Shown: one piece after another, positions 35,409-43,800 of the stretch
Layout: every line of letters starts with the position of its first letter
Position numbering within the stretch: the first letter of the stretch is position 1
Assembly: GCF_000143415.4 (NCBI RefSeq)
Contig: NW_003314311.1
Span: forward strand, 1,029,062-1,093,061
Length of the DNA stretch: 64,000 bases
DNA from: Selaginella moellendorffii
Lineage: Eukaryota; Streptophyta; Lycopodiopsida; Selaginellales; Selaginellaceae
Direction: 5' to 3'
Notes under the pieces: generated by a model
Database searches by the model: none
What the model saw: the letters and a program-made list of their open reading frames with translations, nothing else
Told to the model about the DNA's origin: nothing
Translations under genes and position numbers: made by a program

Positions 35409-35494
35409 GAACGACGGTTGAATATGCCTAGAAGATTCTCTCGGGGCATATACTATTTTTCCCTTGGAAGAAATTTTAGGGTTCCTTAGAGAAA
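35409..35494. promoter_or_regulatory. 86-bp bidirectional promoter region (PPR / TMEM230)
   Basis: The start codons of the PPR gene (minus) and the TMEM230 gene (plus) are separated by only 86 bp. The gap contains TTTTAGGGTT, a plant telo-box-like element. Much of it is preserved beside PPR pseudogene B at 4235-4310 (ATGCCTAGAAGATTCTCTCG). Function is inferred from position. Confidence 0.5.
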
Positions 35495-35915
35495 ATGAGA
35501 GAAACGCGTTACTCCAGAGTCCCGACGAGCGAGGGATTGAGCCGATCGCAGGGCGGGAGGAGAAATTTTGATGATTATGGCCCTGCTGGCGAGGATCTGC
35601 GGTTTAGGTATGATATCCCCGATCAAGTGCCTTGGAAATCGATCCTGCTAGCAATCGGCTTGCTGCTCTGTGGGACAATTTTCATCGTAATCTCGCATCT
35701 GATATTCACGGCTCACATCGGCGGAGAGACATCGCAGGCGTTTGGGTTCTTGCTGCTGGGAATTCTAGTTTTTCTACCAGGTAAGGAGTTTTTCCCTTCT
35801 TTGAGTTTCATATCTTGTGTGGCTGCTCGTGGCAGGGTTCTATGAGACGAGGATCGCGTATTACTCGTGGCGTGGGTTCAAAGGGTACTCTTATTCGCGA
35901 ATTCCAGCTTATTAG
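35495..35915 (+). CDS. TMEM230: TMEM230-like small membrane protein (two exons, 121 aa)
   Basis: Exons 35495-35780 and 35836-35915 are joined through a 55-bp intron (GTAAGG...GGCAG, phase 1). A polar N-terminus is followed by a first membrane segment at about residues 48-70 (WKSILLAIGLLLCGTIFIVI) and a second at about 81-96 (AFGFLLLGILVFLPG). The C-terminus FYETRIAYYSWRGFKGYSYS then RIPAY is the most conserved signature of the eukaryotic TMEM230/TMEM134 family, whose animal member works in vesicle trafficking. Length matches the family (about 120 aa). A single good start and both splice sites support an intact gene. Confidence 0.92.
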
Positions 35916-36031
35916 CTAGGAGGTACTTGTGTCTATCCTTTCTCGATTTCTCTTAACTCTGAATCTCAATGTATTTTATGCTTCTTCCATCTAGAGTGCT
36001 TTTTCCATTTCATCTAGAGCTTTTCTTCCAT

Positions 36032-37185
36032 CTAAAGTGTGCACTGTGCTACCTTCTCTACAAGGAACCCGGTTTCTTGAGAGCCTTCAGCAGACCATAG
36101 GAACATCCCCGGTACTTTGCGTGTCTTTTTTATCTCTTCCACAGCTTTGAAAAATTCCGCTCCTTGCACTCCTCGTCCCGAAGTCCCGTCGATTTCTAGA
36201 CTGACCATCAGCTTGTTCTCGTCGAATCCCTGGGCTATCCAGTGATAGAGTTGCACGTAGTCGTATGCATTGGTGACGTTGCTGTAGGAGTAGAACTGGA
36301 AGTTGATGTAGTCGAACTGGTCGCCATAGTACCGGAGGAGGCTCCGGTAGTAAGGGGCCGAAGCTCCGTAAGGTGCGATGGTGGCAACGCTGATCACTTT
36401 GTTCCTCTTGAGAGCCTTGATCAGTTCTCCGATGCAAAACGGGAAGAGACGTAAGTTGCTTGGGTCGTCCATGCTTTCGTAGTCGATGTCGACGCCGTCC
36501 AGGTGATACTTTTGCACGAGCGCGCTAATGGACTTGACTGCGTTGTCGATCCACAGGTCGGCGTCGGAGGGGTCATACCAGCGAACGATCCAAGGATCCG
36601 ACTGACCATCGACTTGTAAGCTGTAGCCAGCCAGACTGAGCAGGACTTTGACGTTTTGGTGCTTGGATTTTATCGCAGAGACGCTCTCTGGCGTGAGACC
36701 ATCACTCCAGTAGCTGATGAAGCTCCCGTTTTGAACGATTCCGGAACGATTTGCGTCGATGGCGAAGGAGAGGATGAAAAAGTGGTCGACATCTGGTGAC
36801 ACTGGAACGTCGTCGAAGGCGGTGGAGTTTCCCATAGCACCAATGTAATCCATGACCACGGGGCGTTGGCCGTATCTGGGAGAAACCAGTTTTCGGAAGC
36901 AGGAAGAAGCACAGATCTCCTCGCCAACGATCAAGCTGCTGCAGTTCGTCTTGGGATTGAGGAGCATGAAGTCTTGGAGTGTCAAGTTAAGAGCTTGACT
37001 GAGCGACAGACAAGTGTCTCCCTTCTCGATCTCCCGCAACTTGCCACAGGTATGTGCTCCACCTGCTGATTCATGGCAGGGTAAAACCACAGCTTTGAGA
37101 CCAGTTGCTAAGAAAAAATGGACTTACAGGTGATGGCGGCAACCAGGAAGCACGCAACGAAGAGCGGTGGCTTCATCTCCATCAT
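36032..37185 (-). CDS. Secreted LysM-GH18 chitinase-like protein (two exons, 363 aa)
   Basis: Exons 37128-37185 and 36032-37065 flank a 62-bp intron (GTAAGT...ATCAG, phase 1). The N-terminus MMEMKPPLFVACFLVAAIT is a signal peptide. Residues ~26-71 form a LysM-like domain (IEKGDTCLSLSQALNL, LLNPKTNCSSLIVGEEIC), which would bind GlcNAc polymers. The rest is a GH18 TIM barrel with the catalytic motif DGVDIDYE at residues 209-216, so the acid/base glutamate is present (E216), and LSLAGYS stands at the strand-3 SxGG position. Likely apoplastic or vacuolar hydrolase or lectin acting on chitin-like substrates. SxGG is altered, so activity could be reduced. A 35-bp alternative intron was rejected as too short. 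Confidence 0.9.
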
Positions 37186-37189
37186 CCGT

Positions 37190-37795
37190 ACAAGACAAAA
37201 GGTACGAAGTTTTATCTTCCTCTCGTTCTTAAGTCGTGGATTTTATAGAGGTTTGTAAGCGAATGCTGTTTTTTTGCAGGCGGCGGCCGTGAGAATCTGG
37301 CAATAGAGTAAGCGAGCTCGCGAAGCTGTTAAGTTGGAGAAGAGGAGAAGAGAGAATCATCTTGCGGAAGCATTGAATCTGGGCAGTGTTTTTTGCGACA
37401 AAGGTTCCAAAAACTGGGACGATGGATTGGTAAGATTTTTGGATCCACACTGTCTGTCCGCAGCTGTTCAAACACTGTGGGTTTGACAAGTGTTGGATGT
37501 TCGTAGCGCTGCTGCTCAATCCTTTTCTTCCTCCAGGTTTGTTGTATTGTTTGCTTTGCTGAGGAAAAAACAATTCGATGAACTCCAAACTTCTTAATGT
37601 TTAATGTATCCAGGAATCCATTTTAACACTAATCAAGTATAACAACACTTAAAAGCAAACTAATCCAGGCTTTAAAAAACTAATTTAAAATCTAGTCATC
37701 CATTTAAACAACGCTTAGGTGAAATTAATCTGATTAAAACAGAATTAATCCAGTTTAACTAAATGCGAGCATATACCAGAGCTTGACAGAAAATA
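37190..37795. other. Intergenic, nothing recognised
   Basis: Promoter side of the GH18 gene and 3' side of the next PPR gene. The 37610-37760 part is AT-rich with repeated AACTAATC/TTAATC words but shows no feature. Confidence 0.5.
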
Positions 37796-37803
37796 TTCTT
37801 ATT

Positions 37804-39600
37804 TCAAATTTCTCGGTTTTGCGCGCCAGACGCCGCCCAGCGAAGAACCACCGATCGCAGCACCTGGGCAGTCGCGCTCGCCGGATTGGCATCCACGAAT
37901 TGCTGCGCCGCCGCCACCGCCCTCGTCACTTGCCCATGGATCTGGAAGATGCCCACAAACCCCACCCACGCCACCTCGTCGGGCAAATAGGGCATGGCGG
38001 CCATGAGCTCCTCGGCGCGATCCAGCTGCCCCACTCGCCCTAGCGCCTCCATCACGCAGCAGTAGTGCTCCAGCCGCGGCGCGATCGAATAGTCGCTCGC
38101 CATCGCCTGGAAGATCGATCGGCTCTCTTCCACGAGCCCGGCGTGGGCGCATCCATTGAGCGCGCCCAGGAAGGAGCCGTCGGACGGGGAGGACGATCCC
38201 TCGAGCAGCATCGCGTGGAGCAGCGCGACGGCGTCGGCGCCATTGCCGAATTGCGCGTGCGCGGCGATGATCGCGTTCCAGGCCGCGAGATTGCGGTGTT
38301 CTTGGGGTTCTTGGCCCTGTTCTTGGCGATCTTGGAGCGCTAGGGTTTGGAAGATCTCGTGCGCTTGATCCAGGCGGCCGTTCTGCGCGTAGGCGGTGAT
38401 GATCGCGGCCCAGGTGTTGGAATCCTGCTGTGGCATCGCGTCGAAGATCTGCCTCGCGGTCTCGGTGTTCTTGCCCAGCGACAGGGATGTGATGAGGCAA
38501 TTCCAGGACGCGATGCTCTGGGCGGGCATTCGATCGAAGATGGCTTTGGATTCCTGGTAGCACTGCGCGTGCGCGGTGATGAGCGCGTTCCAGGCCACGA
38601 GATCGCGCTGGGGCATGGCGGAGAAGAGGGATTTCGTGGCGGCCAGGTCGCCGCGCTGCGATCGCGCTAGCAAGATCATCGTCCAGGAGACCACATTCCG
38701 GGCGGGCAATCGCTGGAACGCCTCTTCCGCTGTAGCGAAATGATTCGAGGACTGGAGGAGAGTCTGGATGAGCGAGCTCCACGCTACCACATCTCTTCCG
38801 GGCATTTGATCGAAAGCTTTCTTCGCCGCGGCCGGATTGGAGCTCGCTCCATGCGCCGTGACGATCGCATTCCAGGCCCAGGCATCGCGAGCAGGCATGA
38901 GCTCGAAAATCTCCACCGCGCGGTGGATCTGCCCAGCGGCGATCACCGCCTGGATCACGCTGCTCCACGATGCAATGCTTCGATCGGGGCAGTCGTGGAA
39001 GATCCCCTGCGCGGCATCCGGGTTGTCAAGGCAAGCCGAGAGGATCGCGTTCCAAGAGACGCCATCGCGGGCGGGCATGCGATCAAACGCTCTATTGGCG
39101 AGATGGGTATCCCCCTTTTGGGCATTTGCTGCGACGAGTGAGTTCCAGGAGCGAAGATCTCTCTCGGGCATGAAATCAAAGGTGTTCTTCACGTCCGAGA
39201 GATTGGATCCCAGCGAGAAAGCCCAGATCATGGTGTTGGACGAGACAGAATCGCGGCGCGGCATTCGATCGAAGGTGTTCTTGGCGTGGCCCAGATGCCC
39301 ATTGCGGGCATACGCGGCGATCATCATGTTCCAGGAGGAAAGGCCTGGATGGCGCATCTGGGAGAAGACGAGCCGGGCGTCCTCCACGCTGCCGCACTTG
39401 CCATACATTTGGAGGAGGAGTTCGTCCAGGAGCTTGTCCCCGTTGTGATCGCTGTGGAGGATCTCGAAGTGGAGCGCCCGGCCGGTGGCCAGATCGTTGG
39501 CTCTTGCGCATGATTTGAGGAGGGTGGCGAAACTCTCCCTGGTGGATTCAACCTGGAAGAAGCTCTTGCCTCCCGTGGTTGATCGAAGGCAAGTTTGCAT
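37804..39600 (-). CDS. Second intact SS-type PPR protein (598 aa, no DYW)
   Basis: Intronless, from ATG 39600 (MQTCLRSTTGGK) to the stop at 37804. After a TFATLLKSCA-like opening motif come about 12 short S-type repeats (for example NTFDRMPRRDSVSSNTMIWAF and AFDQMPGRDVVAWSSLIQTL). A terminal block follows with SFLGALNGCAHAGLVEESRS and DYSIAPRLEHYCCVMEALGR, then an E1-like tail (DEVAWVGFVGIFQIHG). It ends ALRSV-like without a DYW domain. Role: sequence-specific RNA binding in chloroplast or mitochondrion, inferred from family. The gene is much more GC-rich than the flanks and unlike the 33.5-kb gene, so it is not a recent copy. Confidence 0.9.
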   Translation of the reverse strand: MQTCLRSTTGGKSFFQVESTRESFATLLKSCARANDLATGRALHFEILHSDHNGDKLLDELLLQMYGKCGSVEDARLVFSQMRHPGLSSWNMMIAAYARNGHLGHAKNTFDRMPRRDSVSSNTMIWAFSLGSNLSDVKNTFDFMPERDLRSWNSLVAANAQKGDTHLANRAFDRMPARDGVSWNAILSACLDNPDAAQGIFHDCPDRSIASWSSVIQAVIAAGQIHRAVEIFELMPARDAWAWNAIVTAHGASSNPAAAKKAFDQMPGRDVVAWSSLIQTLLQSSNHFATAEEAFQRLPARNVVSWTMILLARSQRGDLAATKSLFSAMPQRDLVAWNALITAHAQCYQESKAIFDRMPAQSIASWNCLITSLSLGKNTETARQIFDAMPQQDSNTWAAIITAYAQNGRLDQAHEIFQTLALQDRQEQGQEPQEHRNLAAWNAIIAAHAQFGNGADAVALLHAMLLEGSSSPSDGSFLGALNGCAHAGLVEESRSIFQAMASDYSIAPRLEHYCCVMEALGRVGQLDRAEELMAAMPYLPDEVAWVGFVGIFQIHGQVTRAVAAAQQFVDANPASATAQVLRSVVLRWAASGAQNREI

Positions 39601-39639
39601 CTAGACGAACTCATCTCTTATAAGATATTTGGATACTAA

Positions 39640-39875
39640 AAGATTTTTAAAGGTTTGCTGTTACAAGCGCTATAAGGAATTTGGAGCCTCGCTAGATTGA
39701 TTTTTCTCCTCGAACTTTGGGAGTTTAGAAGCTCAAGGCTTTGAACCGAGAGCTTGTGCTCAGGTGATGGAGCTCGACGTTCAGGTGGAGAGGCCTTCTC
39801 AGTAGTGGAAGACATGGGGCTCATTCTCAGAAACATGCATGCTCAATTCACTCAAACCACACCAGAAAAAATCTC
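39640..39875 (-). repeat. Dispersed repeat, copy 1
   Basis: Matches 47290-47460 and 63610-63870 in the opposite orientation. The shared core reads GGTTCAAAGCCTTGAGCTCC on the element strand, with GAGAAGGCCTCTCC upstream. It includes a GGTTCAAAGCC word fitting the tRNA B-box pattern. Confidence 0.65.
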
Positions 39876-40289
39876 ATTTCTCTTCTTCCTTTCTGTTGGC
39901 ATTGTTCTAGACACATATAATTCGTATTCTATAGAGACACAAGTGCAAGGAAGCCATGGAAGAAGTTGTGTTCATATTTTTTCTAGGAGCACAACTTAGC
40001 CAGCAAAGAATGCTCTGGTTTGCGTTTTCTCCGTGGTGAGAATTCTTGCTTCACATTCTGACTTTCGTTACCTATTCAGCGAATAAAAGGGAACAAGCTG
40101 CGACGGACAATATGCTAAACGAGATCCTTTTACTTCAAGTTCAACCAGATTACGTGTCCAAACGAGCTCAGTCATATTCCGTCTGTGACGTATTTGCCTT
40201 CATTTCCATCCTCCGGACCAATGCAGAACACAACAGCTAAAGCATAGTATGCTTGTTTCAAAGATGGTGCGTCGTTTCCATAGAAGAGC

Positions 40290-40640
40290 TCCACCAATCT
40301 GTGCCAAAAGATAGAACACCTTTTCTGCAACAAAACAAAAACAATGAAGAGAGAAAAAAAAGAAAAGAAGGAGCAACCTTCTCGAGCTCAAAGCGCGCAA
40401 GCTTGAGCACCGGGAAGCGCTGCAATCGCTGCATGTCGATGATCGCCGCTGCAAAGGAGAGAGGAGAATAAATGCCAGGGTTCGATCGGCTAGGGTGAGC
40501 TCACCGTGAAGGAATTTGCCCACGATTCGCACGATTCTCCTGCCCTGCTTGTCGCGGCCATGGACGCGAATTAGCTGGAGCGCTTCCAGGTCATCGAATG
40601 CGCCGCTCGCATCTGATTCCACGGCTTGAATCTCGGCCCC
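40290..40640 (-). pseudogene. Sec14/GDAP2-like (CRAL-TRIO_2) N-terminal fragment with unrelated 3' exons
   Basis: On the minus strand, 40510-40640 reads FDDLEALQLIRVHGRDKQGRRI then VRIVGKF. This matches the start of plant Sec14-like divergent CRAL-TRIO proteins. A GTGAGC donor follows. The next pieces (RLQRFPVLKLARFELEK at about 40380-40448, then RLVELFYGNDAPSLKQAYYA and on to GPEDGNEGKYVTDGI) can be joined in phase through short introns but do not look like the family's lipid-binding core. Either the gene is truncated and fused or the 3' exons belong to something else. The last exon has a relative at 63157-63301. No in-frame ATG is certain. Confidence 0.4.
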
Positions 40641-40822
40641 ATCTTCATGAATTTATTTTTTCTTAGATGGCCAGAGATCCTCAGCTATATCAACTGCGGC
40701 ATTGATGCGATATCTTCCTCTTGCTCTCGGATTATCGGCATACACTGCAGCAAGAACAGCAGCTCACGGGACATGAACGGATATTCGTTTTATATATGAC
40801 TAAACCTTAAACCCTAGTAGGG

Positions 40823-43800
40823 CTAGATGCGAAGATTTCCAATGCCGGTATGATCGCTGTAGAGCGCGTGGTCGCTCCCATCGATCGTCGAGTGCGTGTT
40901 CCCAGCAGCTGATTGATGATGCTCGCCGCCGATGATCGATCCACAGTCAGGGCACTGCGATGTCTGCATTGGGCCGCCGCATTCTCCCACAACATAGACA
41001 TGACCGTTTGGACACTGGTACCAGTGCCCTCTGGCTGAGAACTCGGCGCTCACGGCTTCCACTACCTGGTGAGTTAGTCGTTTCTCCGCCATTTCTTTCA
41101 AGCGTTTGGCGCTACCGTTGGTGCTGTCGTGCTTGAGAACGATCTCACAGAGTCTCACAGCGTCGGAGAATTCTGTCAGGCTTGTCAGTGCCGATCCCCA
41201 CTGGATGAGCGCTTGGATCGTGAGAGACCGGCTTGGAGCTGCGACAAAGCTCAAGTCTAAGCTGCTGGGGACCGGAGTGTATGGCCTCTTGAGTCGTGGC
41301 ACTGGCAAACTTCGGATATCTGCGGCAAGGCTGCTTCTCTTGGCTATAAATCGGAGGTGAGTAACTGCGTACCCGAATTCTTTCAAGCCGCATAGAGCTT
41401 GAGCCATTCCAAGGTGTGCTTCGAAGTTCCCGGGCTGGTTTTTGATGACTTCCGCAAAAATTTGGAATGCCTGCCTGTATTCTTTCCTGCTTAGCATGGC
41501 CATTCCTGCTCTTGTCTGCTCATGTCCATAAACTTTCATCTTGACGAGCTCTATCTGATGCAGTTTTTTCTTCACTACGTTCGCATAGCGGAAAGACTTC
41601 CGAACAGGCGTCTTGCATGCGGGGCTGCAAAGAAACAAAAGAATAGATTAACATCGAATCAAGGTGGTCAACTTACCAGAACTTAAGGACGATTGCTTTG
41701 GAAGAAGTTTCCGCACTGTCATCCATATCCATCCATTGATCCAGTCCAGTTACTTCGAAGATGTGGCCGCAGTCCAGAAGCTCCACGAATCTGTCGGAAC
41801 TCTCGCATTCCTCCAACGTCAGCTGTGTGATTGCATCGAAAGTACCAGGTTGGCAAACGCGGCAGGCACTTGGGCAAGGCTCTCCACACAGGCCGATGCA
41901 GGGATGACCACAGACGAGCCGCTTCGTGCATGGTCTGTCACAGCGTGGTCTCTGGCAGATCTCGCAGCAGAGAAGCGTGCAACTGAAGTGCCGGCAGTTC
42001 CAGGAACAAGGCTCGAGGCACTGCTTGCATGGTGCTCCACAGATGGCGGCGCATCTGCTGTGCAAGCAGCGTTTCTGGCAAGGCTCCGAGCAAGGTGGAC
42101 ATGAAGCGGAGCACCTCGCTTTGCATTGGTGTCCGCAAAAGAGATCTCTTTTGCACGGCCGCTGGCATGGTATGTGTTCCGTTCCTTGCTTGCATTTACC
42201 ACATGTTCCTTCACATCTGTGTTCGCAGTCTGGAAGGATATCTCTGCACGGCTTAAGGCAGGAAAACGTCCGTGGATCTTGAGGACACATCATCTTCGTC
42301 GCATGGCCGCAGGGCAGTTCTTTGTGGACAACTTGCCTGCACGACTTTGCACACGGCAATCCGCAAGGCTCCGGACAGGCATGGCCGCATGAGAGTAACT
42401 TCTTGCATGGACTCCGACAAGTAAGTTTCGCAGGATCAGTCGAACACGGCACTGATTGTTCGTGTCCGCAGGTTGGAAGCGTCTTCAGCACCGGTTCTTT
42501 GCATGGCGGACAGGCCGGGTCTTCCCTCCCGTGGCAAGACTTCACGCAACGATGGGTGCATCCGTCATATGGCTTGAGGCACATCTTCGGACATATAAAA
42601 GTGTCGTGAGATTCCGGGTGACACCTTCTCGGGCAGGCATGGCCACACTCCAGCTGATATTCACAGGGTCTGCTGCAGCCACCATCGCCAACCTGGAGAA
42701 AATCCTCGGGATGCTGCACGCTCGTTTCCACACCTGGATGGTTCTGGCAGCAGAGGACGAGCTTGGAGCCCATAAGTCCGTCTTGGTGGAGACCGTGAAG
42801 TATGCCTTTCCAGAGAGGACTTTTGAGCGCCAGCAGCTGTGCATTCCCAAAGATATACAGTCCCTTGCGAGCTCTGGAGAGCGCCACGCAGACGCGGTTG
42901 CCAGTTTTGAGGAAACCAATGGTGCCTTCGTCTTCCTTACCAGGTACCAGGTTGCTCCGGACCAGCGACAACAGAATGATATCGTTTTCTTCTCCCTGAA
43001 AATCATCCACACTGGACACTCTCGGCATCCAACTATCCGTGGCTTCTGAGTTTTCGGCTTCAGGTCCAAGCGGTCTTCCCGTTACCCGGCGACACTGAAA
43101 GCGGTCTTTCAGCCTTCTGCTTATCTCCTGGACCTGTCCCTTGTACATGGTCAGTATCGTTATATCTCCTGGGGCGTATGCTTCTTGTTTGAGGAGATAG
43201 CTGCAGAGCTCCACAACAAGCTTGGCCTCCGCAAGGTTGACTTTACTTCCAGCTTCGTGACCGGCTTCTTCAGGTGCATTGTGATCGAGGAAGAACAAAC
43301 TCGACTTGACTCCCTTCACGTCCTCATACTCGAGTACAGAAGGGTGGTTCCTCAGCTGTGGATAGATGGACGAGATCAGCTTCGCAATGCAAGGCTTCAT
43401 CCTCCTCTGCGTCTTCAGTATGGTGTGCTCGACTCCGCTCTGTACCAGCCTCTCAAACATGGAAACGTCCAACTTATGCCTCTGAGCCAGCCTGAAGGTG
43501 GCGACCGATGGCCGCAGCTGCAAGTGGTCGCCGATGAGGATCAGATGTTTGGTATACGGGCTTATGCAAGCAAGGATGTGGCTCTCCAGTACCTCTGCTG
43601 CTTCTTCCACGACCACAATCTCAGGTTTGAGCGCTACGAGAATGTCATGCAAACGAGCAGCGGCGGTCGTGGTCATTCCGATGACTTTCGCCCTCCTCAG
43701 CAAACTCAACTGGACCTCACTATCTGCTGCCTTGCACTCAATGCAAGCGGCCTCATACTCCTGTTTGAACCTGGTAAGTTCTTTCTGAGCGTTGGCATGT

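Noticed and set aside
37093-37127. A 35-bp intron in the GH18 gene using the CAAAG acceptor
   Set aside because: It is in phase but shorter than any other intron here; the 62-bp intron ending ATCAG is also in phase and of normal size.
41664-42609. Plus-strand Cys/His-rich ORFs opposite the NFX1 fingers
   Set aside because: They mirror the cysteine codons of the zinc-finger array on the coding strand and have no start or splice evidence.
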